Assembly (NCBI RefSeq): GCF_014645375.1
Contig: NZ_BMLT01000005.1
Coordinates: 393,681-457,680, forward strand
Reading direction: 5' to 3'
DNA: 64,000 nucleotides
Origin: Marinobacterium nitratireducens
GTDB taxonomy: Bacteria; Pseudomonadota; Gammaproteobacteria; Pseudomonadales; Balneatricaceae
The translations under genes were made by a program, and so were the position numbers. The notes under the pieces were generated by a model. It worked only from the letters and a program-made list of their open reading frames with translations. It did no database searches and had not been told where the DNA came from. How positions within the stretch are numbered: the stretch's first letter is position 1; the number at the start of each line of letters is the position of its first letter. Below are positions 17,888-26,838 of the stretch, one piece after another.

Positions 17888-18816
17888 TGCTGTCCAGAGT
17901 TGCAGAAAGGATCTATTGGGCGGCACGCTATCTCGAGCGTGTCGAGAACACCGCCCGCCTGGTGAGCGTGTACGACAATCTGCTGTTTGACCTGCCACGC
18001 AGCGTCAATATTGGCTGGTTCAACCTGGTGGTCATCAATAGCGGCACCGAGCTGTTCCACGAGCGCTACCGGATTCAGGACGAGCGCAACGTGGTGAAAT
18101 TCACCCTGGCCGACGACACCAATCCCAGCTCCATGCTGTCGTCGCTGCTGCTGGTGCGCGAAAACATCCGCACCGCCCGCGACGTCCTGCCCGCCGAAGC
18201 CTGGGAACTGGTCAACGAGCTGCGGCTGTTCGCCACCCACAACATCCAGCAGGGTATCAATCGCAGCGGTCGCCACGCCTTCCTCAACGGCATTATCGAG
18301 GGCTGTCAGGGCATCAACGGTCTTATGGAAGGCACCATGAGCCGCGACCCGGCCTGGGATTTCATGCGTCTGGGCTGCAACCTGGAGCGCGCCGATATGG
18401 CGACGCGGCTGCTGGATGCCGGCGCCGCGGTACTGCTTACCAGCGACGAAGACGATATCGCCGGTCTGGAACAGCTGGTCTGGGGCAACGTACTGCGCTC
18501 GGCGGGCGCCTACATGCCCTACCGCCGCACCATGCGCACCGCGGTCAACGGACCGGACGTTGCCAACTTCCTGCTTAGCGACGAGCACTTTCCGCGATCG
18601 GTGCATTTTTGTCTCGAACGGATAGCGGCCGCCGCCAGCCACCTGCCCAAGGCCGGCAAGCAGCACCGCTCGCTCAAGCTGGAGCTGCCACCGTACAGCA
18701 TCGAAAACGACGAACATCTGGGACAGGCGTTCCGCGATCACCTGAACGACCTTCAGCTGCGACTGATGGAGGTTCACGCCAGCATTGCCGAAAACTGGTT
18801 CCTGCACGACAACTAA
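17884..18816 (+). CDS. Alpha-E domain protein (DUF403), module 1
   Basis: 310-residue all-helical protein. The family signature MLSRVAERIYWAARYLERVENTARL is at the start (E-R-x-x-E-N-T-A), with repeats of acidic helices such as FMRLGCNLERADMATRLLD. Alpha-E domains are nearly always next to or fused with circularly permuted ATP-grasp ligases and are thought to act with them; biochemistry is unknown. Overlaps the ligase by 4 bases; a second ATG at 17887 is an equally possible start. Followed after 45 bases by the transglutaminase-DUF2126 gene. Confidence 0.88.
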   Translation: MMLSRVAERIYWAARYLERVENTARLVSVYDNLLFDLPRSVNIGWFNLVVINSGTELFHERYRIQDERNVVKFTLADDTNPSSMLSSLLLVRENIRTARDVLPAEAWELVNELRLFATHNIQQGINRSGRHAFLNGIIEGCQGINGLMEGTMSRDPAWDFMRLGCNLERADMATRLLDAGAAVLLTSDEDDIAGLEQLVWGNVLRSAGAYMPYRRTMRTAVNGPDVANFLLSDEHFPRSVHFCLERIAAAASHLPKAGKQHRSLKLELPPYSIENDEHLGQAFRDHLNDLQLRLMEVHASIAENWFLHDN

Positions 18817-18861
18817 ACTGCCAGAGTTACCTGTTTGTTTACCGGGTAAACAGAGGTCAAG

Positions 18862-21800
18862 ATGACGATTCGCACCAAGCTGCACCACCTGACCCGCTAC
18901 AAGTTCGACCGGCATATCAGTCTGTCGCCGCACGTCGTCAGGCTGCGTCCGGCGGCACACTCACGGACGCCGATTCACGGCTATTCGCTGAGGGTGAAGC
19001 CGGAAAACCACTTCATAAACTGGCAACAGGATGTTTACGGCAACTACCTTGCGCGCCTGGTGTTCCCGGAGAAAACCGACGAGCTGAGCATCGAAGTCGA
19101 AGTGATCGCCGATATGACGGTGATCAACCCCTTCGACTTCTTCGTCGAGGAGTACGCCGAGGACTACCCCTTCAAGTACGAAGCCGAACTCAAGAAGGAG
19201 CTGGCACCCTACCTCGAAACAGAAGAACACGACAGCCCGCTGCTGCAGGCCTGGCTCGCCAGGGTGCCGCGCGAGAAAATCCGTATCATCGACTTCCTGG
19301 TGTCGCTGAACCACCGCCTGGAGCAGGAGATCGAGTACAGCCTGCGTTTCGAGCCCGGCGTGCAAAGCTGCCAGGAAACCCTCGAGCTGAAAAAGGGCTC
19401 CTGCCGCGATACCGGCTGGCTGCTGGTACAGATTCTGCGTCACCTCGGGCTCGCCGCGCGCTTCGTTTCGGGCTATCTGATCCAGCTCAAGCCCGACGTC
19501 AAGCCGCTCGACGGCCCGGCCGGTGCGACGGAGGACTTCACCGACCTGCACGCCTGGTGCGAAGTCTACATCCCCGGCGCGGGCTGGGTCGGCCTCGACC
19601 CGACCTCCGGCCTGTTCGCCGGCGAAGGCCATATCCCGCTGGCCTGCACGCCGAGCCCGGGCTCGGCGGCACCGATCACCGGCTTCACCGACAAGTGCGA
19701 GGTCGAGTTCGAGTACAGCAACAACGTCTACCGCATTCACGAGGACCCAAGGACCACCAAGCCTTACAGCGATGAGCAGTGGGCGGAAATCATGGCCGTC
19801 GGCGAAGCCGTCGAGGCCGAGCTGCAGGCACTCGACGTGCGCCTGACCATGGGCGGCGAACCGACGTTCGTCTCGGTGGACGACATGGAGTCGGCGCAGT
19901 GGAACACCGAGGCCCTCGGCGCAGACAAGCTGCGCCTGGCCAAGGACCTGCTGATACGCCTGCGCGAGCGCTTCGCCCCCGGCGGCATGCTGCACTACGG
20001 CCAGGGCAAATGGTATCCGGGCGAGGAGGTACCGCGCTGGGCGCTGGGCTGTTTCTGGCGGCTCGACGACAAGCCGCTGTGGCATGATCCCAAACTGCTG
20101 GCCCGGGTCGACAAGGATCTTGGCCACAGCGTCGCGGATGCAGAGCGCTTCATGGCACATCTGTGCAGCGAGCTTCAGCTGGACAGCAGCTACATCCAGA
20201 CGGCCTACGAGGACGTACTGCACTATATCGCCAGGGAACAGGAACTCCCGGCCAACGTAGACCCGCTCAAGGCCGACCTTTCCGACGACCTTGAGCGCCG
20301 GCGTATCGCCAGGCTGCTGCAGCGGGGCCTCAATACCGCCACCGGCTACATCCTGCCACTGAGCTGGGATTATGGCGTCTCGCAATGGCGCAGCTGTCAT
20401 TGGCCGCTGCGACGCGACACCCTGACCCTGATCCCCGGCGATTCGCCCATGGGCTTTCGCCTGCCGCTGAATTCCCTGCCCTGGGTGGCGGAGGAAAAAC
20501 GCGAGCGCGAAGCCGAACGCGACCCCTTCGCCGAGCGCGAGCCGCTCCCCGATACCGCCTATCAGGTGTCCCATTCGGACTCGCCGCGGGAAAACCGCAC
20601 CGTGATGGACACCCCGGCCGACGCCCGGCCTGAGGACAACCGGGTGACCGAGGTTATCCGTACCACGCTGTGCGTCGAACCGCGCGACGGCAAGCTGCAC
20701 GTTTTCCTGCCGCCGCTGCAGTACCTCGAGCACTACGTCGAGCTGATCAACGCCATCGAGCGCACCGCCGCCCAGCTCAAGCTGCCGGTGATACTGGAAG
20801 GCTACGAGCCGCCGCGGGACCACCGCCTGCAGCGCCTGCTGGTGACCCCGGACCCGGGGGTCATCGAGGTCAACATCCATCCGGCGGGCAGCTGGAAGGA
20901 GCTGGTCGACAACACCAGCGCGCTGTACGAGGAAGCGCACCAGTCGCGCCTCGGTACCGAAGCCTTTATGCTCGACGGCCGCCACAGCGGCACCGGCGGC
21001 GGCAACCATATCACCCTCGGCGGCCGCACGCCCGCCGACAGCCCGATGCTGCGCCGCCCTGACCTGCTGCGCAGTTTCGTCACCTACTGGCAGCACCACC
21101 CGAGCCTTTCGTATCTGTTCTCGGGCATGTTCATCGGCCCCACCAGCCAGGCTCCCCGCGTCGACGAGGGCCGGGACGAAGCCCTGTACGAACTCGAAAT
21201 CGCCTTCCAGCAGATGCCCGAAGGCATCGTCGATCAGCCCTGGCTGGTCGACCGCCTGATGCGCAATCTGCTGGTCGACATCACCGGCAACACCCACCGC
21301 GCCGAGTTCTGTATCGACAAGCTCTACGCGCCCGGCAGCCCCACCGGCCGCCTCGGGCTGCTGGAGTTCCGCGGCTTCGAGATGCCGCCGCACTCGCGCA
21401 TGGCGCTGGTGCAGGCGCTGCTGCTGCGGGCGCTGCTGGTGCGCTTCTGGAAAGAACCCTATCGCAAGCCGCTGGTGCGCTGGGGCACTGCGCTGCACGA
21501 CCGCTTCATGCTGCCGCACTATGCCTGGTCCGACGTCAAGGACGTGGTTGCGGACCTCCAGTCGCACGGCATCCCGTTCCAGCTGGAATGGCTGGCGCCG
21601 TTCGAGGAGTTTCGTTATCCCCACTACGGCCGGGTACAGATCGACGACATGTCGCTGGAGCTGCGCTGGGCGATCGAGCCCTGGCACGTGCTCGGCGAGG
21701 AAATCAGCAGTTTCGGCACCGCGCGCTACGTCGACTCGTCGGTCGAGCGTGTGCAGATCAAACTCGACGGCCTCACCGACGGGCGCTACGTGCTGGCCTG

Positions 21801-22224
21801 CAATGGCCGCCGGGTGCCGCTGCACAATACCGGCCGTCACGGCGAATATGTCGCCGGCGTGCGCTTTCGTGCCTGGCAGCCGCCCTCGGCGCTGCACCCG
21901 ACCATCGGCATCCATGCACCGCTGGTGTTCGACCTGATCGATACCTGGAACGGCCTGTCGGTCGGCGGCTGCACCTATCATGTCAGCCATCCCGGCGGGC
22001 GCAGCTACGACACCTACCCGGTCAACGATTTCGAAGCCGAGTCGCGCCGCGTCAACCGTTTCTGGGATTATGGCCACACCCCGGGCCCCTTCACGCCACG
22101 GCCGGAGTTCGATGCCATTCGCGAGTTCTTCCCCCACGAGGAGGCGCCTAAACCGATGGCGCCGCCGCCGGAGGAGCCGACCGGCGAGTACCCCCATACC
22201 CTCGACCTCCGCCGTCAGCCCTGA
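18862..22224 (+). CDS. Transglutaminase-like peptidase fused to DUF2126
   Basis: 1120 residues. The N-terminal ~290 residues form a bacterial transglutaminase N-domain and papain-like core with intact triad C181 (KKGSCRDTG), H230 (DLHAWCEVY) and D246 (GLDPTSG). Such domains usually act as proteases/amidases. Residues about 320-1110 are DUF2126: motifs LTMGGEPTFVS, NIHPAGSWKELV, GTGGGNHITLGGRTP, GLLEFRGFEMPPHSRMALVQ. The conserved E, H and R in these look like a glutamine-synthetase/GCS-type ligase pattern, but that is inference. No signal peptide, so cytosolic. Third gene of module 1; a strong hairpin follows at 22255. Confidence 0.9.
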   Translation: MTIRTKLHHLTRYKFDRHISLSPHVVRLRPAAHSRTPIHGYSLRVKPENHFINWQQDVYGNYLARLVFPEKTDELSIEVEVIADMTVINPFDFFVEEYAEDYPFKYEAELKKELAPYLETEEHDSPLLQAWLARVPREKIRIIDFLVSLNHRLEQEIEYSLRFEPGVQSCQETLELKKGSCRDTGWLLVQILRHLGLAARFVSGYLIQLKPDVKPLDGPAGATEDFTDLHAWCEVYIPGAGWVGLDPTSGLFAGEGHIPLACTPSPGSAAPITGFTDKCEVEFEYSNNVYRIHEDPRTTKPYSDEQWAEIMAVGEAVEAELQALDVRLTMGGEPTFVSVDDMESAQWNTEALGADKLRLAKDLLIRLRERFAPGGMLHYGQGKWYPGEEVPRWALGCFWRLDDKPLWHDPKLLARVDKDLGHSVADAERFMAHLCSELQLDSSYIQTAYEDVLHYIAREQELPANVDPLKADLSDDLERRRIARLLQRGLNTATGYILPLSWDYGVSQWRSCHWPLRRDTLTLIPGDSPMGFRLPLNSLPWVAEEKREREAERDPFAEREPLPDTAYQVSHSDSPRENRTVMDTPADARPEDNRVTEVIRTTLCVEPRDGKLHVFLPPLQYLEHYVELINAIERTAAQLKLPVILEGYEPPRDHRLQRLLVTPDPGVIEVNIHPAGSWKELVDNTSALYEEAHQSRLGTEAFMLDGRHSGTGGGNHITLGGRTPADSPMLRRPDLLRSFVTYWQHHPSLSYLFSGMFIGPTSQAPRVDEGRDEALYELEIAFQQMPEGIVDQPWLVDRLMRNLLVDITGNTHRAEFCIDKLYAPGSPTGRLGLLEFRGFEMPPHSRMALVQALLLRALLVRFWKEPYRKPLVRWGTALHDRFMLPHYAWSDVKDVVADLQSHGIPFQLEWLAPFEEFRYPHYGRVQIDDMSLELRWAIEPWHVLGEEISSFGTARYVDSSVERVQIKLDGLTDGRYVLACNGRRVPLHNTGRHGEYVAGVRFRAWQPPSALHPTIGIHAPLVFDLIDTWNGLSVGGCTYHVSHPGGRSYDTYPVNDFEAESRRVNRFWDYGHTPGPFTPRPEFDAIREFFPHEEAPKPMAPPPEEPTGEYPHTLDLRRQP

Positions 22225-22254
22225 CGGAGCCGTGCATGACCGCCGACGGCGTCA

Positions 22255-22275
22255 GCGGCCCCGCTTCGGGGCCGC
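22255..22275 (+). terminator. Strong hairpin after module 1
   Basis: GCGGCCCCG / CGGGGCCGC, perfect 9-bp stem with CTT loop, 30 bases after the stop at 22224. No T-run follows, so Rho-independent termination is uncertain; it could be an mRNA 3'-end barrier between the two modules. Confidence 0.45.
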
Positions 22276-22351
22276 CGGCGCGTGCCGGAGTCCGCCCCCT
22301 GAAGCGCCCAGGGCAAATGCCGCATCACCGGGTACGCAGTTGCGGTCGATT

Positions 22352-22370
22352 GTCGGATATACTATCCGAC
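22352..22370. promoter_or_regulatory. Palindromic operator-like site upstream of module 2
   Basis: GTCGGATA-TAC-TATCCGAC, a perfect 8-bp inverted repeat. Its centre holds TATACT, a plausible -10 box, 49 bases before the start codon at 22412. A bound dimer would cover the promoter. No good -35 hexamer is visible, and the regulator is unknown. Confidence 0.5.
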
Positions 22371-22411
22371 TTCGGTATACAACCGTGCGCAACGGGACAG
22401 GTTAACTTTCG

Positions 22412-24991
22412 ATGAGCGTGACCGGAAACAAAATGACCGGCGACCCGCCGGACCCGATGGTCTACACCCGGCCGCCGGGCTTGACCGACGAGGTTTACGA
22501 CCGGGAAGGCCGCATGCGCGGCCACTGGCAGTATCTGCTGGACAGCCTGCAGCAGCTGGGCAGCGACAGCCTCAGGGAGCGCCAGCTAAAGGCCGAGCGG
22601 ATCCTGCGCGACGACGGCGCGACCTATACCCTGGCCAGCGACAGCCTCAACAGCCGCACCTGGGGGCTCGACCCCGTCCCGCTGCTGCTGGAAAGCGAGG
22701 AATGGAGCCAGATCGAAGCCGGGCTCATTGAACGCACAGAGCTGCTCAACCTGCTGCTGCAGGATATCTACGGCCCGCGTGAACTGCTGCGCTGCGGCAT
22801 CCTGCCACCGGAGCTGATCTACAGTCACCAGGGATTCCTGCGCCCCTGCCAGGGAGTCCAGCTGCCCGGCGAGCACCAGCTGATACTGCACAGCGCCGAC
22901 ATGCTGCGCGCGGCCGACGGCAGCATGGTCGTCATCGGCGACCGTACCCAGACCCCGAGCGGCGCCGGCTACGCGCTGGAAAACCGTACCGTGATGCGGC
23001 GCGTCTTTCCCAGCCTGTTCCGCGACAGTCACGTCCACCGGCTGTCGCTGTTTTTCAACACCCTGCGTCATACGCTCAACCGGCTGGCGCCGCCGGGCAA
23101 CCTGTCCAACGGCGACCTGCCGACGGTGGTCATCCTGACGCCCGGCGCCTACAGCGAAACCTATTTCGAACACACCTACCTCGCCAACTACCTGGGCTAC
23201 CCCCTGGTACAGGGCGGCGACCTCACGGTGCGCAACGGCTACGTCTGGATGAAGTCCCTCGACGGCCTGACACGGGTCGACGTCATCCTGCGCCGGGTCG
23301 ACGACAACTTCTGCGACCCGGTCGAACTGCGCAGCGATTCGCACCTGGGCGTGCCCGGCCTGCTCGAGGTCCTGCGCGCGGGCCGGGTCGCGGTCGCCAA
23401 CCCGCTGGGCAGCGGCGTGCTGGAGAACCCGGCGCTGCTCAAGTACCTGCCCAGGATCAGCCAGTATTTCCTCGGCCACGACCTGCAGCTGAGCTCGGTC
23501 CCGAGCTACTGGTGCGGCGAGCCGGACGACCTGGCGTACGTGCTCGCCAACCTGGACAAGCTGGTCATCAAGCGCTGCTCGCGCCGAAGCGGCGAATACG
23601 GCGTCTTCGTCAGCGACCTCGATGCCCGACAGAAGCAGGAGCTGATCGCACGCATCAAGCAGCACCCCCATCACTTCGCCGCCCAGGACTTCCTGTCGCC
23701 GTCACTGACGCCGAGCTGGCATGACAACAGCCTGACCTCGCGGCCGTCATTGCTGCGCAGCTTCACCGTTGCCGGCCAGGGCGCCTACGCCGTGATGCCG
23801 GGCGGGCTCACCCGTATCGGCGTCGATATCGACAGCCGACTGATCGCCAACCAGATCGGCTCGCTCAGCAAGGACACCTGGGTTCTGGCCTCGGAACCGG
23901 AAAAACACCTGTCGCTGCAGCCGCGCCCGGGCGACGAACCCCAGCCTCAGCTGCGCCAGTACACCAACCTGCCAAGCCGAATGGTGGAAAACCTGTTCTG
24001 GATGGGCCGCTACGGCGAAAGAGCGGATACCGCCATCCGCCTGCTGCGAACCGTCTTCATGCAGCTGAACGCCGCCCAACGCCTGCCGGAGGACTCCGAA
24101 CGGCTGCTGCTGCGCGCCGTTACCGAGATGACGCTGACACTGCCGGGCTTTACCAGCGACGACCCAAAACTCTACGCCCACCCGGAAGCCGAGCTGCTCT
24201 CGGTCATCTGCGACAGCCATCGCACCGGCAGCGTCAAGTCTTCGCTGATGGCAATGCTCAACTGCGCCGAAGAAGTGAAGGAACTGCTGTCGGCCGACAT
24301 CCAGCGCATCATCAACGATATACGCGACGAGCTCAACGGCCTCGAGGGCTCGGTATCCCGCGGCATGACCTCGGCGCCGGAAGAGTCACTGGATCCTTTG
24401 ATCACCGCCCTGCTGGCGCTCAGCGGCCTTTATCAGGACAGCATGTTCCGCGGCCTGGGCTGGCGCTTCCTGCAGATCGGCCGGCGCCTCGAAAAGGCCC
24501 AGCAGGTCGCCACCCTGCTGCGCACCCTGCTGGTTCCGGTGCACGGCGACAGCGACGACGGCCTGGCGCTGGAGTCGGCCCTGCTCACCGCCGAAGCCCT
24601 CAACACCTACCGTCGACGCTACCGGGCCGAAACCAATATCGTCAGCGGTCTGGGACTGCTGCTGGTCGACCGCAGCAACCCGCGCTCGCTGATCTATCAG
24701 CTCGACAAGCTGCGCACCGACCTCGCCCAGCTGCCGAAGCGCAGCCAGGGCCCCGAGATGCCCCGCGAACAGCGCCTGGTGCTGGAGGTCTACTCCGCCG
24801 TGCAGCTTGCCGAGATGCGACTGCTGGCAGGTCCCGATGCCACCGCCGCCAGCCGGGTCGCCCTCGACACCCTGCTGAAGCTGGTGCAACAGCGCCTCAA
24901 TGCCGTTGCCGTGGCGATCTCCGAAGACTTCTTCGACCACACCGGCGGCCCGCAGCAGCTGGTGAACACCGGATGGAAAAGCGAACTATGA
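22412..24991 (+). CDS. Circularly permuted ATP-grasp fused to alpha-E domain, module 2
   Basis: 859 residues that join both module 1 functions in one chain: ATP-grasp about 30-490, alpha-E from about 515 (SRMVENLFWMGRYGERADTAIRLLR). Conserved parts include VVILTPGAYSETYFEHTYLANYLG, DVILRRVDDNFCD, HLGVPGLLEV, GGLTRIGV and SKDTWVL. At the position of module 1 E166-D167-N168 it has G176-D177-R178 (VIGDRTQTPSGAGYALENR), and the nucleotide loop reads VIKRCSRRSGEYGVFV instead of VVKPANESGGYGMLV. This long subfamily may be catalytically altered. Stop overlaps the next gene by ATGA. Confidence 0.9.
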   Translation: MSVTGNKMTGDPPDPMVYTRPPGLTDEVYDREGRMRGHWQYLLDSLQQLGSDSLRERQLKAERILRDDGATYTLASDSLNSRTWGLDPVPLLLESEEWSQIEAGLIERTELLNLLLQDIYGPRELLRCGILPPELIYSHQGFLRPCQGVQLPGEHQLILHSADMLRAADGSMVVIGDRTQTPSGAGYALENRTVMRRVFPSLFRDSHVHRLSLFFNTLRHTLNRLAPPGNLSNGDLPTVVILTPGAYSETYFEHTYLANYLGYPLVQGGDLTVRNGYVWMKSLDGLTRVDVILRRVDDNFCDPVELRSDSHLGVPGLLEVLRAGRVAVANPLGSGVLENPALLKYLPRISQYFLGHDLQLSSVPSYWCGEPDDLAYVLANLDKLVIKRCSRRSGEYGVFVSDLDARQKQELIARIKQHPHHFAAQDFLSPSLTPSWHDNSLTSRPSLLRSFTVAGQGAYAVMPGGLTRIGVDIDSRLIANQIGSLSKDTWVLASEPEKHLSLQPRPGDEPQPQLRQYTNLPSRMVENLFWMGRYGERADTAIRLLRTVFMQLNAAQRLPEDSERLLLRAVTEMTLTLPGFTSDDPKLYAHPEAELLSVICDSHRTGSVKSSLMAMLNCAEEVKELLSADIQRIINDIRDELNGLEGSVSRGMTSAPEESLDPLITALLALSGLYQDSMFRGLGWRFLQIGRRLEKAQQVATLLRTLLVPVHGDSDDGLALESALLTAEALNTYRRRYRAETNIVSGLGLLLVDRSNPRSLIYQLDKLRTDLAQLPKRSQGPEMPREQRLVLEVYSAVQLAEMRLLAGPDATAASRVALDTLLKLVQQRLNAVAVAISEDFFDHTGGPQQLVNTGWKSEL

Positions 24992-25881
24992 TCTACCGCA
25001 TCCGCCACCTGACCGAATACGAGTACCAGTCGCCGGTGAGCCTGTGCTACAACCTGGCCCACCTGCAGCCGCGCAATACCAGCTACCAGAGCTGCGTCAG
25101 CAGCAAGCTGCATATCGATCCGCTGCCGTCCTACAGCCGTAAGCGCAAGGACTACTTCGGCAACAATACCCTGCACTTCTCGATCGAGGTGCCGCACAAG
25201 AAACTCAGCATCGAGGTCATCAGCGAGGTTCGTATCGACGAAGCCCGCGCCAGTCCCGAGCTGAACCTGGATCTGGGCAACACCTGCGCCCAGGCGCTCG
25301 AGGCTCTGAGCGCAGGCCAGGGCAAGAACACCCTGGCGGCGCGGGAGTTCGTGCTCGATTCGCCAATGGTGCGCACCATAGACGAGCTGCGCGAGTATGC
25401 CGAACCCTCCTTCGCCCCCGACCGGCCGCTGCTGTCGGCGGCGCGAGAACTGACCCAGCGCATCTTCACCGACTTTACCTACGATCCCGAATTCACCACC
25501 GTGGCGACGCCCTTGTCCGACGTGCTGGAACACCGGCGCGGCGTCTGTCAGGACTTCGCGCACCTGGCGATCGGCTGCCTGCGCGCGCTCGGCTTCCCGG
25601 CCCGCTACGTCAGCGGCTACCTCGAGACCCTGCCGCCGCCGGGACAGGAGAAGCTGGTCGGCTCCGACGCCTCCCATGCCTGGTTCTCGGTATACTCGCC
25701 CGGCGAAGGCTGGTTCGAGTTCGACCCGACCAACAACAACATGCCGGCACATCAGCACATCACCACCGCCTGGGGACGCGACTACTCGGACGTGACGCCG
25801 CTCGGCGGCATCATCTTCGACGGCGGCAAATCCCAGCCGCCACGGGTCGCAGTCGATGTCGACAGGATCAAGGAGCGGTAA
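24988..25881 (+). CDS. Transglutaminase-like cysteine peptidase, module 2
   Basis: 297 residues from MIYRIRHLTEYEYQSPV; the start overlaps the upstream stop (ATGA). Domain order: bacterial transglutaminase N-terminal beta region (1-~85), helical linker, then the papain-like core with triad C187 (RRGVCQDFAH), H230 (ASHAWFSVY) and D246 (EFDPTNNN). No signal peptide. The H and D residue numbers and 16-residue spacing match the paralogue at 18862, though the latter carries an extra DUF2126. Probably hydrolyses or transfers amide bonds made by the ligases; substrate unknown. A dispersed repeat begins 4 bases after the stop. Confidence 0.9.
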   Translation: MIYRIRHLTEYEYQSPVSLCYNLAHLQPRNTSYQSCVSSKLHIDPLPSYSRKRKDYFGNNTLHFSIEVPHKKLSIEVISEVRIDEARASPELNLDLGNTCAQALEALSAGQGKNTLAAREFVLDSPMVRTIDELREYAEPSFAPDRPLLSAARELTQRIFTDFTYDPEFTTVATPLSDVLEHRRGVCQDFAHLAIGCLRALGFPARYVSGYLETLPPPGQEKLVGSDASHAWFSVYSPGEGWFEFDPTNNNMPAHQHITTAWGRDYSDVTPLGGIIFDGGKSQPPRVAVDVDRIKER

Positions 25882-25885
25882 GTTT

Positions 25886-25975
25886 GTAGGTTGGCTGCAG
25901 GCCCGAAGGGCCGTAACCCAACACAGCCTCTGCCAACCGACATCAATCGATCTGTAATGCGATCGATATGACGGG
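25886..25975. repeat. GTAGGTTGGGT element (partial)
   Basis: Starts GTAGGTTGGC right after the transglutaminase stop. Apical stem GGCCC-GAA-GGGCC (25900-25912), then ACCCAACA, then the ATCGATC...GATCGAT core. The remainder to 26170 has no recognisable gene. Confidence 0.75.
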
Positions 25976-26170
25976 TTCCGCGATGCCAATTATCCGCTGC
26001 AGAGCCAAAATCTTCTGCGATGCATCGCTGCACCCATCCTCCAATCTATGGTTTCGGGAATGCGTGGTGCGGCATTTTTACGCAATGCACGATTACAATA
26101 TCGCTATCAGGCAAACATGGATTTCCAATAGAATGCCGGTTCTCTACCATTCATCATGAGGTTTGCTGCG

Positions 26171-26737
26171 ATGCCCAAAGCGTCCGAACTGAAGCGTGGC
26201 CATGTCGTAGAACTCAACGGCAACAACTATGTGGTGCAGCATATCGACGTGCGCAACCCCACCTCGCGCGGCGCCAATACCCTGTACAAGATCCGCTTCA
26301 GCAAGCTGCCGGACGGCGGCAAGCACGAAGTCACCTTCAGCGGCGACGATGTCGTCAAAAGCGTGGCGCTGGAGCGTCGCAGGGTTTCGTACCTCTATCG
26401 CGAAGACGACCTGCTGACCTTCATGGACCTTGAGGACTACAACCAGTACAGCCTCAATGCCTCCACCATCGAAGACCAGGCCGCTTTCCTCAGCGACGGC
26501 CTCGAAGGCATCATGGCGCTGCTGATCGACGGCCAGATCGTCACCGTCGAACTGCCCTCCTCCGTGGTACTCGAGGTCCGGGAATGCGTGCCCGGCATGC
26601 AGTCGGCCAGCGCCACCGGTCGCACCAAGCCGGCGATTCTCGCCAACGGGCTGGAGATTCAGGTGCCGGAATACATCAAACAGGGCGAGATGGTGAAGAT
26701 CAATACCGAAACCGGCAAGTTCATGGCGCGCGCCTGA
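26171..26737 (+). CDS. efpL: EfpL (YeiP), elongation factor P-like protein
   Basis: 188-residue three-domain EF-P paralogue that relieves ribosome stalling. The KOW/EF-P N domain has loop NPTSRGANTLYK with R33 where canonical EF-P has a modified Lys; this Arg loop and the C terminus GLEIQVPEYIKQGEMVKINTETG identify the YeiP/EfpL branch. Start set at MPKASELKRG, with GAGG about ten bases upstream, rather than the ATG five codons earlier. Monocistronic. Confidence 0.92.
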   Translation: MPKASELKRGHVVELNGNNYVVQHIDVRNPTSRGANTLYKIRFSKLPDGGKHEVTFSGDDVVKSVALERRRVSYLYREDDLLTFMDLEDYNQYSLNASTIEDQAAFLSDGLEGIMALLIDGQIVTVELPSSVVLEVRECVPGMQSASATGRTKPAILANGLEIQVPEYIKQGEMVKINTETGKFMARA

Positions 26738-26838
26738 CGGCATCCGGGCTGCACGGCCCGGAACTTGCTTCTAATCTGATTTAAGGGGTAGCACAGAACA
26801 GGCTGCCAAACAGGAATCGAAAACAGGAACCTGTCACG

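Noticed and set aside
18961..22197. Very long open frame (1078 codons) on the strand opposite the transglutaminase-DUF2126 gene
   Set aside because: It is the GC-rich antisense of a well-supported gene, with low-complexity His/Gln/Arg/Gly-rich translation and no family motif. The same applies to the long antisense frames over aceE-aceF (29821-33153) and gyrA (53205-56387).
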